Source: Peribacillus frigoritolerans
GTDB taxonomy: Bacteria > Bacillota > Bacilli > Bacillales > Bacillaceae
DNA: 64,000 bases
Reading direction: 5' to 3'
Assembly: GCF_004358755.1 (NCBI RefSeq)
Contig: NZ_SMZY01000002.1
Span: forward strand, 1,054,001-1,118,000
This document shows positions 50,403 to 59,093 of this stretch, in pieces. Position numbers and translations under genes: made by a program. The notes beneath the pieces were generated by a model. It was not told the origin of the DNA. It ran no database searches and saw only the letters and a program-made list of their open reading frames with translations. The number at the start of each line of letters is the position of its first letter. The first letter of the stretch is position 1.

Positions 50403-51599
50403 ATGATGGAAAAACGCACTTTTAATCAAGCGGGCGGAAAAGTGCCACAACCTATCCGGAGTGATGGAGCTGGTGCGATTGACTCCGGACCGCGTAATAT
50501 TATGCGGGATCTTCAAAATCCGGATATGCTTGTCCCGCCTATGACAGATGCTGGATTGGTTCCAAACTTAAAATTCTCATTCTCAGACACTTCTATGACA
50601 TTAAATCACGGTGGATGGTCCCGGGAAATTACCGTCAGGGAACTTCCTATAGCGACCACCCTTGCTGGAGTAAATATGAGCTTAACTGCCGGCGGGGTAC
50701 GTGAACTTCATTGGCATAAACAAGCAGAATGGTCTTATATGCTGTTAGGCCGGGCACGTATCACCGCGGTTGACCAGCAAGGCCGAAATTTCATTGCCGA
50801 CGTTGGCCCAGGCGATCTTTGGTACTTTCCGCCTGGCATCCCACATTCGATTCAGGGGTTGGAACATTGTGAATTTCTGCTCGTCTTCGATGACGGAAAC
50901 TTTTCCGATCTTTCCACCTTATCCATCTCCGATTGGTTTGCACATACGCCAAAAGATGTTTTATCGGCTAATTTCGGAGTACCGGAGAGTGCTTTTAAGT
51001 CCATTCCTTCTGAACAGGTATATATCTATCAGGGGGAGATGCCAGATTCACTTGAAAGTCAAGAAGTCCAGTCACCCTATGGAGAAGTTCCTTTAACCTT
51101 CAAGCACGAGCTATTAAAACAAACACCCGTCAAAACACCGGGTGGCAGCGTACGAATTGTGGACTCTACTAACTTTCCCATTTCAAAAACAATTGCCGCA
51201 GCACTCGTTGAGATTGAGCCGGGTGCAATGAGAGAACTTCATTGGCATCCGAATAATGACGAGTGGCAGTATTACCTTACCGGACAAGGAAGAATGACTG
51301 TATTTCTTGGAGAAGGAACAGCCCGTACATTTGATGTTAGAGCTGGAGATGTCGGATATGTGCCATTTGCTACTGGACACTATATTCAAAACACAGGAAC
51401 CGAAACATTATGGTTTTTAGAGATATTCAAAAGCAGTCGCTTTGAAGACGTGTCACTAAATCAATGGATGGCACTGACTCCTCAAGAATTAATAAAGACC
51501 AACTTAAATGTGGGAGCAGAATTGACTGATTCTCTGCGCAAGGAGAAATGGCCTGTTGTTAAATATCCAGGGTTTTCCTATTATCCTAAAAAAAAATAG
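50403..51599 (+). CDS. Bicupin oxalate decarboxylase-family protein
   Basis: The 398-residue protein has two cupin domains, each with the Mn site: [10 protein letters not shown] plus HSIQG (N-terminal) and [11 protein letters not shown] plus GHYIQN (C-terminal). The fold and length match OxdC/OxdD of B. subtilis, which turn oxalate into formate and CO2. The lid loop over the N-terminal site reads SDLS instead of the SENS of OxdC, so its catalytic glutamate is aspartate. Activity could therefore differ (oxidase-like or other acid). Two ATGs (50403, 50406) follow the GAGGAG site. It is divergent from putB. Confidence 0.87.
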   Translation: MMEKRTFNQAGGKVPQPIRSDGAGAIDSGPRNIMRDLQNPDMLVPPMTDAGLVPNLKFSFSDTSMTLNHGGWSREITVRELPIATTLAGVNMSLTAGGVRELHWHKQAEWSYMLLGRARITAVDQQGRNFIADVGPGDLWYFPPGIPHSIQGLEHCEFLLVFDDGNFSDLSTLSISDWFAHTPKDVLSANFGVPESAFKSIPSEQVYIYQGEMPDSLESQEVQSPYGEVPLTFKHELLKQTPVKTPGGSVRIVDSTNFPISKTIAAALVEIEPGAMRELHWHPNNDEWQYYLTGQGRMTVFLGEGTARTFDVRAGDVGYVPFATGHYIQNTGTETLWFLEIFKSSRFEDVSLNQWMALTPQELIKTNLNVGAELTDSLRKEKWPVVKYPGFSYYPKKK

Positions 51600-51686
51600 A
51601 TCAGAGATTTAATGATCCTCTAGCTGAAGAACAAAATTTAAAAGCAATAGCCCAATTTATTTGAAAAACGGGCCATTTTTTATAGC

Positions 51687-51717
51687 AAAAAACCACCGAA
51701 AAACGGTGGCTTTTTTT
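51687..51717. terminator. Bidirectional terminator between the oxalate decarboxylase and RNase J genes
   Basis: The stem CCACCG/CGGTGG is flanked by an A-run and a T-run (AAAAAA, TTTTTTT). A weaker GCCC/GGGC hairpin with a T-run lies just before it. Confidence 0.75.
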
Positions 51718-51818
51718 GTGTTTATTTAACGTGATAAATGTGTAATTTTTTCTATAGTTATTTGCTGGTTCAAAAATGGCATATAAATGATGTAAAACAG
51801 AACCCGTTAATATGCGTC

Positions 51819-53471
51819 CTACTTTTCCTTTTTCACATCAATCACCTTTACAACGACGATAGGCGATCTTTTAAGTCTTTTATAAATAAAGTCGGATATC
51901 ACAGAATTTAGATGTTTCTCGATATCCCCATGGACTTTATCTTCCCTGATTACAGCAGCGGCAAGTGCTTCTATTTCCACAATGAAGTCATTTGACTCTC
52001 TTAAGTAAACAAAGCCTCTTGAAATGATCTGCGGTTTGCGGATGATTTCTTCTCCGTTTTTAAAAATCAGAATGGAAATGATTCCGCTGTCTGCAAGCTG
52101 CTTCCGCTCGCCTAGCAAGGATGTTCCTACATCACCGATTCCATTTCCATCAACATAGACAGAACGGGCAGGCACTTTCCCCGCCTGATACGCCTTGTCA
52201 CTGGAAACATTCAGTACATGCCCATTATCTAAAATGAAGATGTCTTCTTCTGGGATAAAACATTCCATTGCAAGAGTCTGATGCATTTTCTGCATGCGGT
52301 ATTCGCCGTGAATCGGCACCAGGAATTTTGGATTCAGCAGCTTCAGCATAAGCTTCAGCTCTTCTTGACCGCCATGCCCTGACGTATGAATGTCATAGAG
52401 CTTATTGTCAATTACATCTGCTCCGGCTTTCATCAGCTTGTTGATAATTCTGTTTACACTAAGAACATTTCCCGGTATTGGGGAAGAAGAAAATATAATG
52501 GTATCGCCTTCCTCAATATGGATGTGGCGGTGTTTTCCTTCAGCAATTCTTGATAGAGCAGCAAAAGGTTCGCCCTGGCTGCCCGTACACAAGATAGTCA
52601 GTTCGTTGTTTTTATAAGAACTGATTTCATCCGGATCAATAAACGTACCGCTTGGCGCTTCAATGTAGCCGAGCTCAAGGCCGATAGATATTGCTCTCTC
52701 CATGCTTCTTCCCGTATAGGCCACCTTCCTGCCGCAGGCTACAGATGCTTTAATGACCTGCTGAAGGCGGAAAACATTTGATGCAAATAAAGCCACAATA
52801 ATACGCCCGGACTGTCTTCTGACCAAATCTAAAATGTTTTGCCCGATCTTTTTTTCTGATACTGAAAAGCCGGGTACTTCACTGTTTGTGCTGTCTGACA
52901 GCAAGCAGAGCACACCTTCTTGTCCAACCCTTGCAACCCTCGATAAGTCCTGCTCCGGTCCTGTAGGTGTCAGGTCAAATTTAAAATCTCCTGTGTGAAC
53001 AATGTTTCCTATTGGCGAATGGATGACCACGCCAAATGAATCCGGAATACTGTGAGTTGTCCGGAAGAACGTGACATCCAGGTTTTCCAGATTAATCGTG
53101 CTTTCTTCAGTAATTTCATGCAGGACTGCATCTCGGAGCAGGTTGTGCTCCTCAAGCTTGCTTCTGATGAAGCCCATAGCAAGTCTTCCTGCAAATACTG
53201 GAACATTCAGCTTTTTCAATAAGAACGGCACACCGCCAATATGATCCTCATGTCCATGAGTGATAAAAAGCCCTTTTACTTTACGAACATTTTTCACCAA
53301 GTATGTATAATCAGGGATGATGTAATCAACGCCTCTTAATTCTTCGTCAGGGAATTTGACTCCTGAATCAATAATCACAATCTCATCTTCATATTCAACG
53401 AGGTACATATTTTTCCCGATTTCACCCATTCCGCCAAGCGGAATAATCTTTACATTCTTCTCTATTGTCAT
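51819..53471 (-). CDS. Ribonuclease J family protein (extra RnjA-like paralogue)
   Basis: The 550-residue metallo-beta-lactamase/beta-CASP nuclease starts at ATG 53471, with AGGAGA six bases before. Metal motifs: FITHGHEDHIGG (about 71-82), VHTGDFKFD and the C-terminal HTSGHGGQEE (beta-CASP motif C). It also has TGSQGEPFAALSR and MQKMHQTLA. RNase J cuts RNA endonucleolytically and 5'-3' exonucleolytically. The usual rnjA neighbours are absent, and the sequence is not a close rnjB. It looks like a third copy of unknown special role. Confidence 0.85.
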   Translation of the reverse strand: MTIEKNVKIIPLGGMGEIGKNMYLVEYEDEIVIIDSGVKFPDEELRGVDYIIPDYTYLVKNVRKVKGLFITHGHEDHIGGVPFLLKKLNVPVFAGRLAMGFIRSKLEEHNLLRDAVLHEITEESTINLENLDVTFFRTTHSIPDSFGVVIHSPIGNIVHTGDFKFDLTPTGPEQDLSRVARVGQEGVLCLLSDSTNSEVPGFSVSEKKIGQNILDLVRRQSGRIIVALFASNVFRLQQVIKASVACGRKVAYTGRSMERAISIGLELGYIEAPSGTFIDPDEISSYKNNELTILCTGSQGEPFAALSRIAEGKHRHIHIEEGDTIIFSSSPIPGNVLSVNRIINKLMKAGADVIDNKLYDIHTSGHGGQEELKLMLKLLNPKFLVPIHGEYRMQKMHQTLAMECFIPEEDIFILDNGHVLNVSSDKAYQAGKVPARSVYVDGNGIGDVGTSLLGERKQLADSGIISILIFKNGEEIIRKPQIISRGFVYLRESNDFIVEIEALAAAVIREDKVHGDIEKHLNSVISDFIYKRLKRSPIVVVKVIDVKKEK

Positions 53472-53590
53472 GTTTAGTCTCCTAGCACTGTTGATCACGT
53501 TCAATTTCCGAGTCTTTATTTTTACAGCTATTATTTCATTGTATCATACCTTCTGCCTCAGAAAGGCCATTAATAATACAGCAAGAAAAA

Positions 53591-53635
53591 AGACTGAGAC
53601 AAAAGCACGTGATGTGCCTTTATCTCAGCCTGTCT
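53591..53635 (-). terminator. Imperfect terminator after the lmo0937-like gene
   Basis: AGACTGAGA at the left and TCTCAGCC at the right form the outer arms of a long imperfect hairpin that also pairs GCAC with GTGC inside. It lies just past the small gene's stop. Confidence 0.55.
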
Positions 53636-53641
53636 TTCTAA

Positions 53642-53794
53642 TTAAACCCTCGTTTTTCCCCTTTTTACAAAAAAGTTATATAGAAAAACAATCACTGCAA
53701 GAACAAGAAGAACGTGAATAATTCCGCCTACTACATTAAATACAAGACCAAGCACCCAGAATAAAAGTAAAAGTCCAATAATCGTCCATAACAT
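53642..53794 (-). CDS. lmo0937-type small membrane protein
   Basis: The 50-residue protein starts at ATG 53794, with AAGGAAAATGCG before it. It has two hydrophobic helices (MLWTIIGLLLLFWVLGL and GGIIHVLLVLAVIVFLYNFF) and a basic end (KRGKTRV). This is the pattern of the small lmo0937 family found in many Bacillota, often in stress regulons. Function is not known. Confidence 0.8.
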   Translation of the reverse strand: MLWTIIGLLLLFWVLGLVFNVVGGIIHVLLVLAVIVFLYNFFVKRGKTRV

Positions 53795-53891
53795 CGCATT
53801 TTCCTTCTTTCTCTCTTTATTTATTTCATTAAAGATTATCTTCCCTCCTTTTTTAATAATGAAACTTTTACATAGACGATTCATTTGTCTC

Positions 53892-54361
53892 TTAATGATG
53901 TTTTCCTGACATGCCAGCAGATTTTTCTTTTACATCGGCTTCCTCAGCAGATTTTAACTCATCTTCAGTTACATTACCCACGGTAAATTGCTGCTTTGGC
54001 ATGACATGCATATCCCTGGCGGTGACATGTGTTTGGATAAAATACACGCCGTCAGTTATAAAGCTGGTTCCGGCTTTGTAGATTCCATTTTTATCATGTG
54101 GGGCATCAATCAAGAAAGCCTTTTCTTTTTCATTAGCTTTCCATATTTCAAACGTGACCTCATCCGCATCTTCCACAGAATCATTGCCCTGTGTCAATTT
54201 TACTTAAAAGTAATTTCTTGATTGGAAGCGAGTGTTTCTGGCAGCTGAATGTCTGCTTCTACAATTTCAGGTGTTTCTTTTTCATTGGCTGCACAGCCGG
54301 TTAAACAGAATATAAGAAGGATCATCCACGTATTAAATGATTTTCTATTCACGATTTTCAT
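53892..54361 (-). pseudogene. YtkA-like lipoprotein, frameshifted
   Basis: The start at 54361 overlaps the PepSY stop (ATGA) and gives a lipobox LTGCAANEKE followed by EADIQLPETLASNQEITFK and then a stop. One more A near 54201-54208 would continue as VKLTQGNDSVEDADEV, which matches the paralogue at 17627-18088 (TQGAEAVDDASDV). The rest carries FEIWKAN, FIQTHVTARDMHVMPKQQFTVG and a KHH end. A 1-base deletion in an A-run or a sequencing error is the cause. It is the third gene of the SCO1 unit. Confidence 0.82.
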
Positions 54362-55274
54362 CCCATCCACGCTTTCAGCGGTTTGATTCTCACGAAAACA
54401 AATCGGTCCAGTAAATAGACTGCTTTGATCGAAATTCCGACTAACGGCATGATCACCCCAAAAATCATCATAATGAAGAAAACTCCCCTTGCCGCCTTTT
54501 TATTCTTTGACCCATCGGGAGCTCCTGATTTCCCTTTAGGTTTTCTCTTTCTCCACATAATGAAAGAGCTGACAACCAAGCCGATCAACCCTAGACAAAC
54601 AATCAACCCGATAATCTGATTGGCGAGGCCAAATAATGTGCCCTCATGGAGGGAAATGCCAAGGGATATTGCTTTAGCCAGGATTCCGTAGTCACTGAAC
54701 CTAACGTCACTTAAGATAGTCCCGCTGTACTGATCGAGGTGCAATGTTGCATCATCACTCGGATTGGGGTTTGAAACGGAAATGGTATAAACACCCTTCT
54801 CACCTTGAGGGAAAGAAATTGTATATGGCTTCGCAACTTTTTCATTTTCAGATATAGATTGAACATCTTCAAGCGAAATAGGTACATACTTTCCACCGGA
54901 TGATGGTGGAACTGGGAGGTTTTCCGCTGCCCATGGCACCTCTTCTGCAACATCCCGCGTTTTGATGACAGACTCAGGCTTTTCACCCCAGCTATAGGCA
55001 AATGGCGGAGCTCCCGTATTTGTGGATGTGGCTGCCTTATTAATTTGCTCACCCATAACCCCTGACCACGGAAGGCCAGTTGCAATTAACACTAAGATTG
55101 CAGCCGAGAACCAAAAAGCATGCATATCACGCCAGAACGTTCTGCCTTTTTTTGTGAACCTCGGTAAAATAGTGCCCCAGATGGAAGCTTTATTTCTTGG
55201 AAACCAAATATTGAAGATTTTACTGGTGCTTGTTCTGCGTTTTCCTGTTGATCGTTTATCTCGCTTTTAATCAT
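54358..55274 (-). pseudogene. PepSY-associated membrane protein, internal deletion and frame change
   Basis: The first 20 codons from ATG 55274 (MIKSEINDQQENAEQAPVK) are in one frame. The body from about 55250 (KIFNIWFPRNKASIWGTILPRF, then FWRDMHAFWFSAAILVLIATG) is in another. The body is the C-terminal half of a PepSY-TM protein, with two PepSY-like repeats and three to four helices. The N-terminal half (usually about 200 residues with the first helix and PepSY domain) is missing. The gene seems to have lost an internal piece out of frame. PepSY-TM proteins are often tied to iron or copper reduction. It lies between SCO1 and the YtkA-like pseudogene. Confidence 0.75.
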
Positions 55275-55287
55275 GTTCGTTCTCCTT

Positions 55288-55851
55288 TTACATTTGTTTC
55301 TTCACATCTGCAATGAGTTTTTTGAAATTATTTCCATGTGTGAAGCTATAATCGTTTACAATTTCACCATTCTTGTTGATTAAGTAAAAATTTGTTCCAT
55401 GTATCACTTGATCAGATGCTTCAGGTTTTTGAACAAGAGTTTGAAATTCATCTCTTGCAAATTTCTCTACCTCCTCCTGGGAATACCCCGTAAGCATATT
55501 CCAGTTTAAATCATCCTTTGTAAACTTTTGCATATAGGATTTTAGTTTTGCTGGAGTATCGATTGCTGGATCTACACTGATGGACACCAGTTCAACGGGA
55601 AGATCTTCTGCTTTCAATTCTTTCTGCAGGGCTGCCATGTTTGCCGTCATTGGCGGACAGACGGTCTCACAGCTTGTGAAAATGAAATCGGCAATCCATA
55701 CCTTACCTTTTAAATCATTGGTGCCAAAAGCCTGTTCATTTTGATTCGTGTAAGTAAACGATTTCATTTGATACGGTCTTTCGTCATTAAATTGACAGGC
55801 GCTTTGAATAACACAGCTGAAAATCATTAAAATTAGGGCTGTTTTTTTCAA
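55288..55851 (-). CDS. SCO1/SenC-family copper chaperone lipoprotein
   Basis: The 187-residue protein starts at TTG 55851 with a lipobox VIQSACQ. The thioredoxin-like SCO domain has FTSCETVCPPMT (the CxxxC copper site) and a distal histidine in QVIHGTNFYLI. SCO proteins deliver copper to the CuA site of cytochrome c oxidase. B. subtilis YpmQ is the relative. It heads a unit whose next two genes are broken, but its own frame and active residues are intact. Confidence 0.87.
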   Translation of the reverse strand: MKKTALILMIFSCVIQSACQFNDERPYQMKSFTYTNQNEQAFGTNDLKGKVWIADFIFTSCETVCPPMTANMAALQKELKAEDLPVELVSISVDPAIDTPAKLKSYMQKFTKDDLNWNMLTGYSQEEVEKFARDEFQTLVQKPEASDQVIHGTNFYLINKNGEIVNDYSFTHGNNFKKLIADVKKQM

Positions 55852-56019
55852 TGTTCCATCTCATTTCTTTAGTTGATTAACTTAAGAGTACTTAATGATT
55901 GTGAAATTACTGTGAGAAAAGAATAGAGATTTTTCGACAAAGTGAAGAAAAATAATTAAGACGAGACAGATACATTTTTTCCACGGTCAGCCATTTAGAG
56001 GACTCATGCAACAACCAAA

Positions 56020-56043
56020 AACCGCCCGAAAAATCGAGCGGTT
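56020..56043 (-). terminator. Weak intrinsic terminator after the kinase gene
   Basis: AACCGC/GCGGTT arms enclose a loop with a smaller CG pair, and the reverse strand continues GGTTTTTGG. It lies about 10 bp past the histidine kinase stop. Confidence 0.55.
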
Positions 56044-56052
56044 CAAAATAAA

Positions 56053-57447
56053 TTATATTAGGCCTGGCAGCATAACAGTAACAGTGGTTCCATTTGTTGA
56101 ATCACTGCTGATTAAAAACTCACCTTCATGCAGCCTGACTATTTCTTTCACAATGGAAATACCAAGACCTGTTCCGCCTGTCATTCGGCTCCGCGCTTTA
56201 TCCGAACGGAAAAAACGTTCTCCTATATGGGAGAGATCTTCTTCCGATATCTCATTTCCCTTGTTGTTCAAGCGGAACAATAGCTGCTTGTTTTCTTCAA
56301 TGAGAGTTATTTTTATCTTACTTTCTTCATCAGCATACTTGATTGCATTATCCAAGAGGTTGTAAAAGACTTGCTGCAGCCGTTTAGGATCTCCTGTAAG
56401 AGCAAGATCTTCTTGAATATCCAGTTCTGTATTTAGCTTCTTTTCATTGATTCGGATATCGAATAGTGCAAGCGTATCTAAAAACAGTTGAACAATGGCG
56501 ATCGGTTCAACGTTTAGCTTATACATATTTTCCTGAAGGTGATCAAGATCGATTAAATCGGTGATCAGCTTATTCAGGCGATTCGTTTCTCTTTCAATCG
56601 TCATTAAATAGTGCTCCGCTTCTTCAGGCGATGCATACATTCGGCGGTTAAGAGCCTGACTGTACCCGCCAATATAAGTAAGCGGCGTTCTCAGCTCATG
56701 CACAACATTTGCAAGAAACTCTTTTTTCCTCGCTTCCTGCTCCTCAAGCGACTGGCTCATGGAATTGAATGCGTGAGCAAGCTGCCCAATTTCATCATGA
56801 TTGTTATGAACAAGCCGATTCGAGTAATTGCCCTTTGATACCTCTTTAGAGAATTCCTGAAAATCATTCAGAGGCTTAAAAAGCGATCGCCGAATTTGAT
56901 TGACCGCTAAAAAGAGAATCATAAAAAACAGAGATCCTACAAGCAGAAGAATAGGCAGGCTTCCTTCGAATACTTCTTGAAGATCTGCTAAAGGAACATA
57001 GATATAGATGAATCCTATAAGCCCTTTATCACCCATAATCGGGAAAACTGCGCCTATGATTTCACGGTTAAACTCTTTTACATAGCCATCCTTCACGATG
57101 TAATCCCCATTTTCAAGGATTTCGCGGTCCTCACTAGTAATCAGAGCTTCATAGTTCACTTCATATGGAAAATACGAACTTAAATCTTCGATATCATCCA
57201 GTACAATCACTTCATACTCAGACACGACATTGTACCAGTGAATTTTTTCAATGATTTCATCGCTCAGAGAGCCGTAGTGATAATGCGCAGCTGTTCTCTC
57301 GCCCTGATAAATGACAGACTCTTTAATGCTGTTAAAATAAAGTTCTTTGTATAAAAAATGCAGAAAAAAGAAAGAAAATAAAATGCTGAATACTATGCAA
57401 ATGCCAATCAGCATCAGTACTTTCTGACTTAAGTTCAGTCGTTTCAA
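56053..57447 (-). CDS. Sensor histidine kinase (HAMP, HisKA)
   Basis: This 464-residue membrane kinase starts at TTG 57447. It has two helices (about 10-32 and 165-187) around a 130-residue extracellular sensor, then HAMP (about 188-240). The H-box is FLANVVHELRTPLTYIGG, the N-box NLLDNAIKYAD and the G-box GTGLGISIVKEIV. The signal is unknown. It is translated just after the response regulator gene (3 bp apart), so the two are one operon and a cognate pair. Confidence 0.88.
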   Translation of the reverse strand: MKRLNLSQKVLMLIGICIVFSILFSFFFLHFLYKELYFNSIKESVIYQGERTAAHYHYGSLSDEIIEKIHWYNVVSEYEVIVLDDIEDLSSYFPYEVNYEALITSEDREILENGDYIVKDGYVKEFNREIIGAVFPIMGDKGLIGFIYIYVPLADLQEVFEGSLPILLLVGSLFFMILFLAVNQIRRSLFKPLNDFQEFSKEVSKGNYSNRLVHNNHDEIGQLAHAFNSMSQSLEEQEARKKEFLANVVHELRTPLTYIGGYSQALNRRMYASPEEAEHYLMTIERETNRLNKLITDLIDLDHLQENMYKLNVEPIAIVQLFLDTLALFDIRINEKKLNTELDIQEDLALTGDPKRLQQVFYNLLDNAIKYADEESKIKITLIEENKQLLFRLNNKGNEISEEDLSHIGERFFRSDKARSRMTGGTGLGISIVKEIVRLHEGEFLISSDSTNGTTVTVMLPGLI

Positions 57448-57450
57448 TAG

Positions 57451-58125
57451 TTACACCTCAAATTTATACCCGACACCCCATGCTGTTTGAATGAGATATG
57501 CATGATCCTTCAATTTTAATCTAAGTGTTTTAATATGAGTATCTACCGTTCGGCCGGTACCAATGTAATTTAATCCCCAAACCGATTCAAGAAGCTGTTC
57601 TCTCGTAAAGACCGTTCCTTTATTTCTTGCAAGCATGGACAGAATCTCAAATTCTTTTAATGTTAAGGACAAAGGCTGATTTTTTATCATCACTTTATAG
57701 CCTGAAGCATCAAGAACAAGCGGACCAACGGTTATCCGATTACTTAAAATGCCGCTCTGCCTCACTCTTCTTAAAACAGATTCGATCCTTGCAAGCAGCT
57801 CTCCCTGGTGAAACGGCTTTACAATATAATCATCCCCGCCAAGTTTGAGGCCCTGGATTTTATCCCATTCCTCCCCTTTCGCAGATAAAAAAATAAGGGG
57901 GATGTGATGGTTTTTTTTTAATTCTTCTGCAAATGTAAAGCCGTCCATATAAGGCATCATAACGTCCGCAACTATTAAATCAGGCGCAACAATATTTATC
58001 CGTTCAAGAGCGTCCATGCCATTAGAAGCTTCAATGACTGAATAGCCCTCACTAATTAAAAATGTTTTTATCAGTGCTCTCATTGCTTCTTCATCGTCAA
58101 TGATCATAATAGTTACTGTGTTCAC
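57451..58125 (-). CDS. OmpR-family response regulator
   Basis: This 224-residue protein starts at GTG 58125. The receiver has DDEEAMRALI (acidic pocket), LIVADVMMPYMDG (phospho-aspartate at about 54) and IFLSAKGE plus DDYIVKPF (lysine). The DNA-binding winged helix covers about 130-224, with LTLKEFEILSMLARNKG and VWGLNYIGTGRTVDTHIK. It is first in an operon with the histidine kinase. The regulated genes are unknown. Confidence 0.9.
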   Translation of the reverse strand: MNTVTIMIIDDEEAMRALIKTFLISEGYSVIEASNGMDALERINIVAPDLIVADVMMPYMDGFTFAEELKKNHHIPLIFLSAKGEEWDKIQGLKLGGDDYIVKPFHQGELLARIESVLRRVRQSGILSNRITVGPLVLDASGYKVMIKNQPLSLTLKEFEILSMLARNKGTVFTREQLLESVWGLNYIGTGRTVDTHIKTLRLKLKDHAYLIQTAWGVGYKFEV

Positions 58126-58272
58126 TATTCAAACCCCGCTTTAAAGTTCTATATTAGAGTATAATCTTTATTTTATAATAATGATGTGAAGTTTTTATGA
58201 AACGGATTTCTTAAAGCCAAAATCTTTTTAAAAATGAGGTTCGGTTTTTTCTCATATAGGAGGTTGTACAAG

Positions 58273-58671
58273 ATGAACTTTGTAATGATCGGAGCCGGAG
58301 GAATCATCGGCAGTTTGCTCAGATATTCTTTAGGTGTGCTCACCAACCCTTGGCTCAGTAATGGTTTTCCTCTAGGAACCCTTCTTGCGAACCTGATTGG
58401 CTGCTTTATACTCGGTTGGTTTACAACTGGCATTTTGAGGCTGAAGCTCTTTCATCCTCATATTTTAGCCGGGCTTGGAACAGGACTTGTCGGGTCATTC
58501 ACAACCTTTTCCACGTTCAGCGTTGAAACAGTCCTGCTGCTTCGGAGCGGTTCAATTCTCATGGCGCTTATCTATGTAATCCTCAGTCTTTCTGGAGGAC
58601 TTTTTATGTCGTGGTATGGGTACTTCCTGGGACTCCGCATGTTTAAGGAAAGAGGCGAGGCTGCATCATGA
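58273..58671 (+). CDS. crcB: Fluoride channel subunit CrcB 1
   Basis: The 132-residue protein starts at ATG 58273, behind AGGAGG. It has four helices, with GGIIGSLLRYSLG, GTLLANLIGCFILGW and GSFTTFSTFSVE (the Phe-box and Thr/Ser of Fluc channels). It overlaps the second crcB by 4 bp, and the two probably form a heteromeric fluoride exporter. No fluoride riboswitch can be seen in front of it. Confidence 0.9.
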   Translation: MNFVMIGAGGIIGSLLRYSLGVLTNPWLSNGFPLGTLLANLIGCFILGWFTTGILRLKLFHPHILAGLGTGLVGSFTTFSTFSVETVLLLRSGSILMALIYVILSLSGGLFMSWYGYFLGLRMFKERGEAAS

Positions 58672-59021
58672 ACTTATTATTAATTGCTGCCGGCGGGTGT
58701 TTAGGGGCCATTGCCCGTTTTATCATCAGCTCACGGTTGAATAACAAAAGTCAGACTGGATTTCCAATCGGCACACTAGCGGTCAATTTAGCCGGCTCTT
58801 TTCTGCTCGGGTGGATGACCGGACAAGGGCTGCCGGAAAGCTTTTATTCCCTGCTCGGTATTGGCTTTATGGGAGCTTTCACAACGTTTTCCACCTTTAA
58901 GCTTGAGAATATCCAGCTTAGAGAAAAGAAAAACCATCCTGTTCTAATCAAATATCTCCTTTTCTCTTATGCTGGCGGGATTCTGCTCGCGTTTATCGGA
59001 TTAATGATTGGAATGATGTGA
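58668..59021 (+). CDS. crcB: Fluoride channel subunit CrcB 2
   Basis: This 117-residue Fluc protein has GGCLGAIARFIISS, GTLAVNLAGSFLLGW and GAFTTFSTFKLEN. Its start overlaps the end of the first crcB (ATGA). Paired crcB genes are usual in Bacillus; the two chains assemble in antiparallel pairs. Confidence 0.9.
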   Translation: MNLLLIAAGGCLGAIARFIISSRLNNKSQTGFPIGTLAVNLAGSFLLGWMTGQGLPESFYSLLGIGFMGAFTTFSTFKLENIQLREKKNHPVLIKYLLFSYAGGILLAFIGLMIGMM

Positions 59022-59093
59022 TTACCGCATAAATAAAAATAAACAGCGTAAAATCTTCACATCCAAGACATCCTACTAATGGAGGGATGTATA

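Noticed and set aside
58126-58272. Fluoride (crcB) riboswitch before the crcB pair
   Set aside because: The conserved GG-GATGG and CTGATGG-type blocks could not be found; only an AT-rich leader and a ribosome site are visible.
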